Shown: positions 16,375 to 24,997, counted from the first letter of the stretch. The stretch: 44,067 bases of DNA from Candidatus Eremiobacteraceae bacterium (GCA_035295225.1 DATGJI010000026.1:1-44067); one strand, 5' to 3'. Numbers and translations are program-made. The notes: generated by a model not told the origin, from the sequence alone.

Positions 16375-17489
16375 GTCCAAAAAAGACCGGCGAGAGCTCG
16401 CCAAGTTCGCCCAAGAAACCGGCCGCGAAACCTCGGGCGAGCGCGAAAGCGATCCTCTCGTTTTACAATTTCGCGGACGCGCAGCCGGACCCACTGCCGC
16501 GAATCATCGTGCTTACCGGTCCCCAACCGATGCTCGCTTCGATCGTCTATGCTCGCATGATCGCTTCAGTCCTGCCTGATGAATCGTCGCGCGCTCTCAA
16601 CCTGGATGAGATCGACGCGTCGGACGAAGCGGCGGTGCGCGCGATTCCCGGCAAGGCGGCCGCGTTGCCGTTCTTGTCGTCAAGGCGCGCGGTGGTGGTG
16701 CGCGGCGTCATCGATCTCAAGGCCGACGATCGCGCCGCCCTCCGTTCGGCGCTCGAAGGCATGCCGGAACACGCGCTCGTCATCGTCGACCATTCCGGAG
16801 TGCCGCAGCGGGCGCAAGGCAGACGGTTGGCGGATGAGGCGGCTTCGCTCGCCGGCGCGGCCGACGACGGCATCGTCGTCGAGTGCGCGCTCGATGTGCG
16901 ATCGAGCGGACGGTTCGTGGACGAAGTGGCCGCGCGAGCCCACGTCACCGTCGAACCGGCGGCGCGATCGCTCTTGGCCGGAAGTCAAGACGCGGCGGAG
17001 ATCACAAACGTCATCGAAAGGCTCGCGCTCACTGCGAACAAGGGCCGGATCACGTCCGAGGCGGTCAAAAATTCGATCCAGCCGTACGATGATATCAAGC
17101 TCTGGAATTTCACGGCAGCGGTCCACGCAGGTGACACCGATGCCGCTCTGCGTCTCGTGCGCGAAGTCATGGATAAGCCGGACAACATCGCCGGCCCGGT
17201 CTTCGTCCTCGCCGCGGATGCGGTCGTCATCTGGGAGCTGAAACATTCGGCTGCGGCCGCGTATGCCGAAGCGGCGGGCTTGAGTCCATATCGCATCGCC
17301 GCCTTGCAGACCGCGGCGCGCACGGCAACGCCCGAGCAGGCGGCAAAGGCAGTCAGCTTGACGAAACGCGCGCTGGACTACATGTTCACCGGCCACGGCG
17401 AACCATCGGTCATGTTAGACGAATTGATCGTCCGGCTCTGTTCGTTGCGCCGAGGGCGCAGCCGCGCACCCCGCGAAGCGATGGCGTAA
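16371..17489 (+). CDS. holA: DNA polymerase III delta subunit (clamp-loader)
   Basis: The 372-residue protein matches the HolA layout: an N-terminal region with IIVLTGPQPMLASIVYARMI in place of the usual YLLxGxE, a divergent AAA+-like middle, and the all-helical C-terminal collar. HolA opens the beta clamp in the clamp-loader complex. GTG 16371 overlaps the mtnA stop; the first 28 residues are basic and low in complexity, so a later start is possible. The sequence is divergent from model proteins, as HolA usually is. It precedes purB by no gap (TAA then GTG), which ties a replication gene to the purine operon. Confidence 0.75.
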   Translation: MSPKKTGESSPSSPKKPAAKPRASAKAILSFYNFADAQPDPLPRIIVLTGPQPMLASIVYARMIASVLPDESSRALNLDEIDASDEAAVRAIPGKAAALPFLSSRRAVVVRGVIDLKADDRAALRSALEGMPEHALVIVDHSGVPQRAQGRRLADEAASLAGAADDGIVVECALDVRSSGRFVDEVAARAHVTVEPAARSLLAGSQDAAEITNVIERLALTANKGRITSEAVKNSIQPYDDIKLWNFTAAVHAGDTDAALRLVREVMDKPDNIAGPVFVLAADAVVIWELKHSAAAAYAEAAGLSPYRIAALQTAARTATPEQAAKAVSLTKRALDYMFTGHGEPSVMLDELIVRLCSLRRGRSRAPREAMA

Positions 17490-18881
17490 GTGACCTCATC
17501 CTACTCATCTCCATTTTCATGGCGCTACGGCAGCGCCGCGATGCGCGAGCTTTTCTCCGAAGAGACCAAACGCCGCATGTGGCGGCGCCTCTGGGTTGCT
17601 CTCGCGCGCTCGCAGATGGCTGCGGGAATCGTCTCGGCCGACGAACTGCGCGATCTCGAACGCAACGTCGACCGCGTGGATCTGGCAGCCGCTCAGGCGA
17701 TAGAAGAAGAGATCGGCCACGACCTCATGGCAGAGGTGCGCGTCTTCGCTTCGCAGGCGAAGGCGGGCGGCGGCAAGATCCACCTCGGCGCTACGTCCAT
17801 GGACGTCGAAGACAATGTGGAAACCGCGCGTATCCGCACGGGCCTCGCGATGCTGCAGCGCGCCACTCGCGACCTGCTCGAAGTCTTCGCCGGGCGGATC
17901 GAGGAATTCGCCGACCTGACGTGCATGGCATACACGCATCTGCAGGCCGCGGAGCCCACCACGCTGGGAATGCGATTGAGCCTATGGGCGCAAGATATCC
18001 GCTTCGATCACGCCGAGCTTCGCCGCCTCGCGGCGTGGGTGCCGGCGAAGGGGATGCGCGGTGCGGTCGGCACGTCGGCCTCTTATCACTCATTGCTTGA
18101 TGGGACGAATCTCACGCCCGCGACGCTAGAGTCAGATGTCCTCGGGGAGTTCGGCCTGACCGCGGTCGCCGTGAGCGGCCAGACATATCCGCGCAAGCTG
18201 GACTACCAGGTCATCGCAGCGCTCGCCGGCCTTGCCGCTTCGTGCTCGAAATTCGCTTTCGACGTCCGAATCCTCGCATCGTCGCCGTTCGGTGAGGTCG
18301 GCGAACCGTTCGGGAAAAAGCAAGTCGGGTCGTCGTCGATGCCGTTCAAGCGCAATCCGATTCTGTGCGAGCGCATATGTTCGCTCGCTCGGCTCGTCGC
18401 TTCGCACGCCCAAGTCGCATGGCAGAACGCTGCTGAAAATTTGTTGGAGCGCACGCTCGACGATTCGGCGAACCGCCGCACGCTGCTCCCGGAAGCGTTC
18501 TTGGCTGCCGACGAAATCGTGCGGCTCGCGAAGCGCGTCGTGTCAGGCCTTCGCGTGGACGAGCGGCGCATCGCCCACAATCTCGCGGCGTTCGGACCGT
18601 TCTCTGGAACCGAAGCAATCCTCATGGCTGCGGCAAAGCGCGGGGCCGATCGTCAGGCGCTGCACGAGACGCTCCGTAACGCTTCCATGACAGCGTATGA
18701 TGCGATCGCGCGCGGCGAAGCCAACCCGCTCCAGTCGCTTTTGTCGAAGGATGCGCAGGTCTGCCGCTACGTCAAACCGGAAGAATTGGGAGCGCTCATG
18801 GATCCGCAGCATCACGTCGGTGACGCAGCGGAACGCGCGCGATTATTCGCTAGATCTCTGCACGCCCTGGAGCGGGAATGA
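17490..18881 (+). CDS. purB: Adenylosuccinate lyase, animal ADSL-like
   Basis: PurB cleaves fumarate from SAICAR and from adenylosuccinate. The 463-residue protein has the fumarase/aspartase superfamily signature GSSSMPFKRNP at residues 280-290, with the mobile catalytic Ser just before it, and His150 in AYTHLQAAEPTTLG. Several segments resemble animal ADSL as I remember it more than E. coli PurB. These are the N-terminal SPFSWRYGSAAM followed by WRRLW, SGQTYPRKLDYQV, and LERTLDDSANRR. The length is also close to animal ADSL. It is coupled to the purC-purE fusion (ATGA), so consecutive pathway steps are made together. The GTG start at 17490 directly follows the holA stop. Confidence 0.94.
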   Translation: MTSSYSSPFSWRYGSAAMRELFSEETKRRMWRRLWVALARSQMAAGIVSADELRDLERNVDRVDLAAAQAIEEEIGHDLMAEVRVFASQAKAGGGKIHLGATSMDVEDNVETARIRTGLAMLQRATRDLLEVFAGRIEEFADLTCMAYTHLQAAEPTTLGMRLSLWAQDIRFDHAELRRLAAWVPAKGMRGAVGTSASYHSLLDGTNLTPATLESDVLGEFGLTAVAVSGQTYPRKLDYQVIAALAGLAASCSKFAFDVRILASSPFGEVGEPFGKKQVGSSSMPFKRNPILCERICSLARLVASHAQVAWQNAAENLLERTLDDSANRRTLLPEAFLAADEIVRLAKRVVSGLRVDERRIAHNLAAFGPFSGTEAILMAAAKRGADRQALHETLRNASMTAYDAIARGEANPLQSLLSKDAQVCRYVKPEELGALMDPQHHVGDAAERARLFARSLHALERE

Positions 18882-20149
18882 ACAAAGGATCGGAAGTAGG
18901 CCGCGGCAAGACCAAGGTGCTTTTCGAACACCCCGAGCGGTCGGATGCACTCGTCATCGTCCAACAGGATCAGATCTCGGCCGGAGACGGCGCCAAGCGC
19001 CATGTGATTCAAGGCAAGGGCCGCTTGGCCGCGCTCACCACGGCGCGAATCTACCGGCTGCTCAACGCATGCGGCATTCCCACGCACTTTCTCAGCGGAG
19101 GCGAAGACGAAGACGGGAACGAGATGCTCGTCCGCCGCTGCACCATGATCCCCATCGAAGTGGTCGTGCGCGGAGTCGCTGCAGGCTCGTATCTCAAGCG
19201 CAATCCGGGGGTGAAATCCGGCACCGTGCTCGCGCCGAGACTCGTCGAATACTTCTTCAAGGACGACGCGAATCACGATCCGCAATACACAGCCGACCAG
19301 ATCGTCGACGAAGGTATCGCTACCACCGCCGAATTAGCGCAGATGACCGACGTGGCCCGGCTGGTGTTCGACGTCCTTGCCCACGCGTGGCGCCGCGCAG
19401 ACGTGTTGCTCGTGGATCTGAAAGTAGAATTCGGGCGCGCGACCGACGCGGACGGAAACACGGAGATCATCCTGGCAGACGTCATCGACAACGATTCGTG
19501 GCGCATCTGGCCCGGCGGCGATCAAGCGCTGATGCTCGATAAACAGATCTACCGGAACATGGCCGCGCCGACTTCGGACGACCTCGGCGCCGTCAAATCC
19601 AAATACGAAGAGGTGGCCGAACTCGTCGGGAAATTCCAGAAGAGCACGGGCGGATTCGTGGGAATCATCATGGGTTCGGCGGCCGACGCGCCGCACGCCG
19701 ACAGGGTCGCAAAGGCGCTCGGTCAGCTCGGCGTGCCGTCGCGCAAGCACGTCGCATCGGCGCACAAGACGCCGACGTACGCGCTTCAGAGAGTACAGCA
19801 GCTCGACAACATGCTCGGCCGCGTGGTCTACGTGACCATCGCCGGCCGCTCGAACGCGCTCTCCGCTTTCGTCGACGCCGCCACCGCCAACCCGGTCATC
19901 GCGTGCCCGCCAATCGGCTCATCGTTCGGCGGCATGGACGTCCTCTCGAGCCTGCACCTGCCGTCAGGCATCGGAAGCACGGTCGTGCTTGAGCCCGAGA
20001 ACGCCGCGTTAGCAGCGGCGAAGATCCTAGCCGTGGACGACACGGTGCTGTACGGTCGGGTGCTTGTGACCCAGTGGCGCAACCGCGTCCAGGTGATGGA
20101 AGGCGATTCGCGCGTGAACGCGCTGCCGCAGTCGAACGGCAAAGCGTAG
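18878..20149 (+). CDS. PAICS-type fusion: SAICAR synthetase plus class II AIR carboxylase
   Basis: The 423-residue protein fuses PurC (about residues 1-250) to PurE (about 258-423), the order found in animal PAICS. PurC segments include GRGKTKVLFEHPE, MIPIEVVVRGVAAGSYLKRN, FFKDDANHDPQ and ADVIDNDSWRIWP, which closely resemble the animal enzyme. The PurE half reads IIMGSAADAPH, VASAHKTP and IAGRSNALSAFVDA, where class I bacterial PurE has GGAAHLPGM. This is the class II form, which carboxylates AIR directly with CO2 and needs no PurK. No purK is seen in the window. Together with PurB it covers AIR to AICAR. Confidence 0.92.
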   Translation: MNKGSEVGRGKTKVLFEHPERSDALVIVQQDQISAGDGAKRHVIQGKGRLAALTTARIYRLLNACGIPTHFLSGGEDEDGNEMLVRRCTMIPIEVVVRGVAAGSYLKRNPGVKSGTVLAPRLVEYFFKDDANHDPQYTADQIVDEGIATTAELAQMTDVARLVFDVLAHAWRRADVLLVDLKVEFGRATDADGNTEIILADVIDNDSWRIWPGGDQALMLDKQIYRNMAAPTSDDLGAVKSKYEEVAELVGKFQKSTGGFVGIIMGSAADAPHADRVAKALGQLGVPSRKHVASAHKTPTYALQRVQQLDNMLGRVVYVTIAGRSNALSAFVDAATANPVIACPPIGSSFGGMDVLSSLHLPSGIGSTVVLEPENAALAAAKILAVDDTVLYGRVLVTQWRNRVQVMEGDSRVNALPQSNGKA

Positions 20150-20152
20150 GCG

Positions 20153-22570
20153 GTGGCCGCACAAGCACCGGCTTCTGCGGCGGAACGGATTCGGTGCTCG
20201 GGGACCGACGAAGAACTGCGCCGCGAGGCGCAGCGCGAACGGCTTGCCCTAACCCCTGACGAGCTGCGCCAGATCGCGCAGCGCATCGGCCGAGATCCGA
20301 CGCGCGCGGAAGCCCACGCGTTTGCGATCCAATGGAGCGAGCATTGCTCGTATAAGAGCAGCCGCGCCTTGCTGAAGAAGCTGCCGACGCAAAGCAGCGA
20401 TGTCATCGTTCCCGTCGGCGAAGACGCTGGGATCTTGCGTGCGGGGTTCGTCGACGGTGTCGAGTACGGCGTCGTCGTCGCGCACGAGAGTCACAATCAT
20501 CCGTCGCAAGTCGTGCCCTTCGAAGGCGCCGCCACCGGCGTAGGCGGAATTCTGCGCGACGTCTTGTGCATGGGCGCCGAGGTCGTCGCGAGCGCCGACC
20601 CGCTGCGATTCGGGAAGCCGATCCCCGGGTCGCATGCCGCATACGTCGCCGCCGGCGCGGTGGACGGCATCGCAGCGTACGGCAACGCGGTTGGCGTGCC
20701 GAACATCGCCGGTGATATCTACTTCCACGATTCGTACACGGACAATTGTCTCGTGAACGTCGTCGCGCTCGGGCTTGTGCGCGCCGATCGCATCGTCCAC
20801 AGTCGCGTGCCGCCGGGAGGCGCAGGCTACGACCTCGTGCTGGTCGGCAAAGCCACCGACGGTTCCGGATTCGGCGGCGCCGCCTTCGCATCGCTCATCC
20901 TCGACGCGAGTCAGTCGCAGGCGAACAAGAGCGCCGTCCAAGTGCCGGATCCGTTCCTCAAGAACGTGATCATGCGCGCCACGTATGCGGTCTGCGAACG
21001 GGTCTTCAAAGATGGGCTGGCCGTAGGCTTCAAAGATCTGGGCGCCGGCGGCATCATGGGGAGCAGCAGCGAGCTGTGCAGCGCGGGAGGGTTCGGGGCG
21101 CGGATCGAGATCGAATCCGTGCCGCAGGCCGTGGCCGGTCTGCCGCCGTTCGTCATCGCCTGCGCCGAGACGCAGGAGCGCATGCTTTGGGCGGTGCCGC
21201 CCTCGTTCACGCCCACGCTGCTTTCGATCTATAACGAGCGCTTCACGCTGCCCGATGTCGCGGCTGGCGCACGCGCTGCCGTCATCGGCAGCGTGACCGA
21301 AGAGAAGCGATACGTGGTCCTCTCGCGCGGCAGCGCGGTGATCGATCTTCCGATCGACGTCTTGACCGGCTCGATCGCGCGGGAAATCGGCGACGTTGGG
21401 CCGACTGGCGTCGGCCCCTTCAAAGATTCCGCGAACACCGACCTGACTGAAGGGGCCGACGCCTCTGAAGGGGCCGACGCCTCTGAAGGGGCCGACGCGA
21501 GTCGGCCCACAATCGACGACCTCGAAAAAATGATTCTTTCCGTGCTCGCGCACTCTGACGTCTGCAGCCGTCGTCCGTTGATCCAACATTACGATACGGT
21601 CGTCCGCGGCGCGACGGCGATACCGTCCGGCTACGCCGACGCGGGCGTCATCATCATCCGGCGCGGTGGACGAGCGGGCATCGCTCTCTCCGTTGACGGC
21701 AATCCCCGTTTTGGCGCGATCGATCCGCGCCTTGCCGCTGCGCACGCGGTCGTCGAGTCGGCGCGCAACGTCGCCGCCGTGGGAGCACAGCCGATCGGGC
21801 TTACGGACTGCTTGAACTATGGCAGCCCGGAAGATCCAGCAGCCTACGCGCAGCTCGCGGCCGGCATCGAAGGCTTGGCAGAAGCGGCCAATTCGCTGCA
21901 CTTGGGAATCCCGGACGAACCGTTGCCCTTCGTCAGCGGCAACGTCTCGCTCTACAACGAGTCGAGTTCCGGTCGCGCGATCGTGCCATCGGCGATCGTG
22001 GCGTGCATCGGCCGCGTCGACGATGTGAGCCGTACGGTGACCATGCAGCTCACCGGCACAGGCAATCGATTGTTCTTGTTAGGCGGGCGCACGCCGCATC
22101 TCGGCGGCTCCGTCGCCGCGAACCTGGCGGGCGCGGGCGGAGGCCCGCTGCCGCCGATCGACTACACCGAAGCGAATGCTTCCATCCGTACGGTCTTCGA
22201 CGCGGTACGAGGCGGCGCGATAAGCGCGGCGCACGACATCTCCGACGGCGGTCTCATCGCGTGCGTCGCTGAGATGTGCCTCGGCGGCGATGCGAAGGGT
22301 GCGATCGGCGCACGACTGGAACCGCCGGCGCGTTGGGCGCCGGCGATCGACCGCGATGCGGCGCTCTTCGGCGAAGCGGGTGGCTTTGTGGTGGAAGTCG
22401 CGCCGGCTCGCGTGGGCGCTTTCGAAGCGGTCTGCACCGCGATGGGCGCTCGGCCGGTCGCGATCGGCGTGAGCGGCGGATCTTCGCTTGCGATCGCGGG
22501 ACTATTCGACATCGCTCTCAACCGCCTCGCGGCGGCGTGGTCCGCGCCTCTGCGCGAGCTCTTCGATTAG
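20153..22570 (+). CDS. purL: FGAM synthase subunit PurL (small type) with repeat insertion
   Basis: PurL converts FGAR to FGAM with ammonia from PurQ, in complex with PurS. The 805-residue protein is longer than the usual small PurL of about 720-770. It has WSEHCSYKSSR, HESHNHPSQVVPFEGAATGVGGI, KDLGAGGIMGSSSELC and, in the second half, YDTVVRGAT, VSGNVSLYNES and AHDISDGGL. A non-conserved stretch at about residues 415-453 (21398-21508) holds a palindrome, three perfect 18-base repeats (EGADAS three times) and a closing arm, and it keeps the frame. This stretch lies between the two halves of the enzyme, where tolerance is likely. The GTG start is 3 bases after the preceding stop. Confidence 0.95.
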   Translation: MAAQAPASAAERIRCSGTDEELRREAQRERLALTPDELRQIAQRIGRDPTRAEAHAFAIQWSEHCSYKSSRALLKKLPTQSSDVIVPVGEDAGILRAGFVDGVEYGVVVAHESHNHPSQVVPFEGAATGVGGILRDVLCMGAEVVASADPLRFGKPIPGSHAAYVAAGAVDGIAAYGNAVGVPNIAGDIYFHDSYTDNCLVNVVALGLVRADRIVHSRVPPGGAGYDLVLVGKATDGSGFGGAAFASLILDASQSQANKSAVQVPDPFLKNVIMRATYAVCERVFKDGLAVGFKDLGAGGIMGSSSELCSAGGFGARIEIESVPQAVAGLPPFVIACAETQERMLWAVPPSFTPTLLSIYNERFTLPDVAAGARAAVIGSVTEEKRYVVLSRGSAVIDLPIDVLTGSIAREIGDVGPTGVGPFKDSANTDLTEGADASEGADASEGADASRPTIDDLEKMILSVLAHSDVCSRRPLIQHYDTVVRGATAIPSGYADAGVIIIRRGGRAGIALSVDGNPRFGAIDPRLAAAHAVVESARNVAAVGAQPIGLTDCLNYGSPEDPAAYAQLAAGIEGLAEAANSLHLGIPDEPLPFVSGNVSLYNESSSGRAIVPSAIVACIGRVDDVSRTVTMQLTGTGNRLFLLGGRTPHLGGSVAANLAGAGGGPLPPIDYTEANASIRTVFDAVRGGAISAAHDISDGGLIACVAEMCLGGDAKGAIGARLEPPARWAPAIDRDAALFGEAGGFVVEVAPARVGAFEAVCTAMGARPVAIGVSGGSSLAIAGLFDIALNRLAAAWSAPLRELFD
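21398..21508. repeat. GGGCCGAC/GTCGGCCC palindromes and 18-bp tandem repeat inside purL (family B)
   Basis: GGGCCGAC-TGGC-GTCGGCCC (21398-21417) is a perfect 8-bp hairpin. After a spacer, GGGCCGAC recurs at 21453, 21471 and 21489 as part of an 18-base tandem repeat, and the last copy closes with GTCGGCCC at 21501-21508. The same arms form two hairpins at 42517-42571 between genes. The insertion is in frame and encodes a Gly-Ala-Asp-Ser-Glu-rich loop. Confidence 0.85.
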
Positions 22571-22571
22571 C

Positions 22572-23327
22572 ATGCACGATCCGCTGGTAGCCGTCGTCGT
22601 CTTCCCGGGCACGAACTCCGAAGAGGAGACCGTAGACGCATGTCGCGATGCCGGTATGGACGCGCGGCTCTTCATGTGGAGCGACGACGCCGCGGCGCTG
22701 CGCGCATACGACGCCTACGTGCTGCCGGGCGGATTCGCTCACGAAGATCGCGTGCGCGCGGGCGCCATCGCCGCGAAAAGCGCGGCGGTCGCCACGATCG
22801 TCGAAGAGGCCGGGAAAGGAAAACTCGTCCTCGGGATATGCAACGGCGCCCAAGTCATCGCCGAGACCGGTCTGCTCGGAGACATCGCGATCGCACGAAA
22901 TCTGCCGGCGCGCCGGTTCGAATCGCGCACGGTGGACGTCGTCGTCTCCGAATCGGCGGATCGTTGTGCGTTCACGCGCGGTCTGGCTCCAGGATCGATC
23001 TTGGTGATGGCGGCGGCGCACGGCGAAGGCAGATTCTTCGGAAGTTCCGAGACGTTCGCGGCGCTTGAGGCCAGCGGGTGCATCGTCTTGCGCTACGCCG
23101 GCGACGCGCACAACGGGTCCATGCACCGCGCCGCCGGCATCTGCAACGCCGGAGGAAACGTACTCGCGCTGATGCCGCATCCCGAACGCCTCGCATGGCG
23201 ATTCAATGTCGCCTACCGCGATCCAGACGCGCGGGGCGGCGATCCGAACGAGCCCGCCGGCGCCCACGCGATCTTTCGGACCATGGCGACTTCGTTGCGC
23301 GAACAAAGCGCTGAGGCGACGCGATGA
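22572..23327 (+). CDS. purQ: FGAM synthase glutaminase subunit PurQ
   Basis: PurQ hydrolyses glutamine and hands ammonia to PurL. The 251-residue protein is a class I glutamine amidotransferase: VVVFPGTNSEEET at the N-terminus, the nucleophile Cys90 in LGICNGAQVIAETG, and the His203/Glu205 pair in LMPHPERLAW. AYVLPGGFAHEDRVRAGAIA is specific to PurQ. ATG 22572 is one base after the purL stop. The frame extends upstream only inside purL. It overlaps the next gene, purS, by ATGA, so all three subunits of the complex are encoded consecutively (L, Q, S). Confidence 0.95.
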   Translation: MHDPLVAVVVFPGTNSEEETVDACRDAGMDARLFMWSDDAAALRAYDAYVLPGGFAHEDRVRAGAIAAKSAAVATIVEEAGKGKLVLGICNGAQVIAETGLLGDIAIARNLPARRFESRTVDVVVSESADRCAFTRGLAPGSILVMAAAHGEGRFFGSSETFAALEASGCIVLRYAGDAHNGSMHRAAGICNAGGNVLALMPHPERLAWRFNVAYRDPDARGGDPNEPAGAHAIFRTMATSLREQSAEATR

Positions 23328-23872
23328 TCGTCGAATGCGCGGTGGAGTTGTCCATTCCGGACAACACGGCGTACACGGTGCTCGTCGCTTTGCGCGCTCT
23401 CGGCTACGCCGAGCTGACGCGCGTGGAGCGAGCGGACCTCTTCCGTTTGGATGTACCGGACCAAGGTCTGTCGCGCGACGAAGTCGCCCGCGCGATCAGC
23501 GGAGCCGAGGTCATCTTCAACCCGAATAAACATCGCCTTTCGATTTCGGCGACATCGGACAAACGCACCGAACCCGTGGTGGGGCAAGCAACGCTTGCCC
23601 ACACCGAATTCGAGGCCGTCGTCACGGATCGTGACGATGATTCGAGCAAGCTGACCCGTCTGTTGGCCGAGCGTTTCGGACTGGCAGGCCTGCGATCGGT
23701 AGAACAAGCCGTCGCCTGGCGTTTGTTCGAAGGGGACGTCCCCGCCACTGCCCAGCGTCTCGAGTGGGCGTGCCGCACGCTGCTCTGCAATCCGCATTCG
23801 CAGTCGTCGATCATTCGTGCACGGCCCGCAAGGACTCCGGTGGGTGTCGGAGCGGCGGTCGTTGAAACGTAG
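23324..23872 (+). CDS. purS: Double-length PurS-like subunit of FGAM synthase
   Basis: PurS is normally about 80 residues and bridges PurL and PurQ. This 182-residue protein appears to hold two PurS-like halves. The first (about residues 1-73) has LRALGYAELTRVERADLFRL and later AEVIFNPNKHRLSI. The second (about 92-163) has LAERFGLAGLRSVEQAVAWR and later ACRTLLCNPHSQSSI. Both show helix, LG/FGL, V-x-x-A-x-x-x-R-L strand, helix and a final NPxxxxxxI. The linker (about residues 85-94) is encoded by a GGGCAAGC/GCTTGCCC palindrome. The position after purL and purQ supports the role. Divergence from textbook PurS leaves some doubt, but no other family fits better. Confidence 0.75.
   Translation: MIVECAVELSIPDNTAYTVLVALRALGYAELTRVERADLFRLDVPDQGLSRDEVARAISGAEVIFNPNKHRLSISATSDKRTEPVVGQATLAHTEFEAVVTDRDDDSSKLTRLLAERFGLAGLRSVEQAVAWRLFEGDVPATAQRLEWACRTLLCNPHSQSSIIRARPARTPVGVGAAVVET
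23582..23600. repeat. Palindrome GGGCAAGC-AAC-GCTTGCCC in the purS linker (family C)
   Basis: A perfect 8-bp stem with a 3-base loop, extendable by a GTG/CAC pairing across one bulged base, encodes the VGQATLAH part of the linker between the two PurS-like halves. It keeps the frame. It is a distinct arm sequence from the family A and B repeats. Confidence 0.7.
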
Positions 23873-23875
23873 GCC

Positions 23876-24997
23876 ATGAGACGCAAATCCGCGCAAACGC
23901 CTCACTTGCCGCAGCTCTTCACCATCGCCACGCTCGGCAGCCATTCGGCGCTGCAGATCCTCAAAGGCGCAAAGGACGAAGGGTTCCACACGCTGGCCGT
24001 CGTCACGCCGCAGAACGAACGGCTCTACGCCAGCTTCAATTTCGTCGACGAAGTCATCGTCATCCCGACATACAGCGATTTTCCAAAACTCGAGTCGGAA
24101 CTCAATCGCCGCAAGGTGATCCTCGTGCCGCATGGTTCGTTCGTCGCGTATCTCTCGATGGATGAGCACAAAGCCATGAAGACGCCGTACTTCGGGAACA
24201 AAGCGGTGTTGGATTGGGAAGCCGACCGGCTGCGCCAGCGCGAGTGGCTCCTGCGCGCCGGGCTTCGGATGCCGCGTCAATTCACGAAGGCCGCCGAGAT
24301 CGATCGGCCGGTGATCGTCAAGCTCTACGGCGCGCTCGGCGGCAAGGGCTATCTGTTCGTGAAGAACACCGAAGACTTTCAGCAGCGCGCGACGCATCTC
24401 GTCGAGCAGCAGTTCATCATGCAGGAGTACATCATCGGCGTTCCGGTGTACATCCACTATTTCTATTCGCCGCTCACCGGCAAGCTTGAGATTATGTCCA
24501 TGGATCGCCGTTACGAATCGAACGTCGACTCGCTTGGCCGAATTCCGTCCGCGGATCAAGAAGGCTGGGATATCCACCCTTCGTACGTCGTCATCGGCAA
24601 CCAGCCGATCTCACTGCGCGAATCGCTCCTGGCTGAAGCCTTTCACATGGGCGAAGCTGTGGTCCGCGTGAGCCGCGAGATCTGTCCGGACCGCGGTCTG
24701 TTCGGTGCGTTCTGCCTCGAGACGATCGTCACGCCGGAAGCCGAATTCTTCTTGATGGAGATTTCAGCGCGCATCGTGGCGGGCACGAATCTCTTCATCG
24801 ATGGTTCGCCGTACTCGTACCTCAACTACGACGAGCCCATGTCCACGGGTCGCCGCATCGCCCGCGAGATAAAGAATGCGCTCTTCAGCGAAAGCCTTGA
24901 CCTCGTGCTGGATCAATCCGGCAGGATGACGTTCGACCTGCCCACGCTCGACAACCCCGCGGTCGCGATTCCCGGTCCTGGCGTGCGCGCGAATTGA
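23876..24997 (+). CDS. purP: Archaeal-type FAICAR synthetase PurP (formate-dependent)
   Basis: PurP makes FAICAR from AICAR, formate and ATP, replacing the folate-dependent transformylase half of bacterial PurH. The 373-residue protein follows the archaeal PurP pattern from start to end: IATLGSHSALQILKGAKDEG with His23, LVPHGSFVAYL, FGNKAVLDWEADR, and the ATP-grasp loop VIVKLYGALGGKGYLF (Lys149 and glycines 152-158). IHYFYSPLTGKLE, MDRRYESNVD, DIHPSYVVIGNQP and LMEISARIVAGTN follow. All motifs expected for an active ATP-grasp enzyme are present. It lies in the purine operon, 3 bases after purS, and is followed by a divergent paralogue. PurP is typical of archaea, so its presence here is unusual. 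Confidence 0.9.
   Translation: MRRKSAQTPHLPQLFTIATLGSHSALQILKGAKDEGFHTLAVVTPQNERLYASFNFVDEVIVIPTYSDFPKLESELNRRKVILVPHGSFVAYLSMDEHKAMKTPYFGNKAVLDWEADRLRQREWLLRAGLRMPRQFTKAAEIDRPVIVKLYGALGGKGYLFVKNTEDFQQRATHLVEQQFIMQEYIIGVPVYIHYFYSPLTGKLEIMSMDRRYESNVDSLGRIPSADQEGWDIHPSYVVIGNQPISLRESLLAEAFHMGEAVVRVSREICPDRGLFGAFCLETIVTPEAEFFLMEISARIVAGTNLFIDGSPYSYLNYDEPMSTGRRIAREIKNALFSESLDLVLDQSGRMTFDLPTLDNPAVAIPGPGVRAN

Noticed and set aside
20249-21901. A 550-codon open frame on the minus strand opposite purL
   Set aside because: High GC content leaves long shadow frames. The + strand carries unmistakable PurL motifs, and the minus frame is Arg/His/Asp-rich with no recognisable domain.
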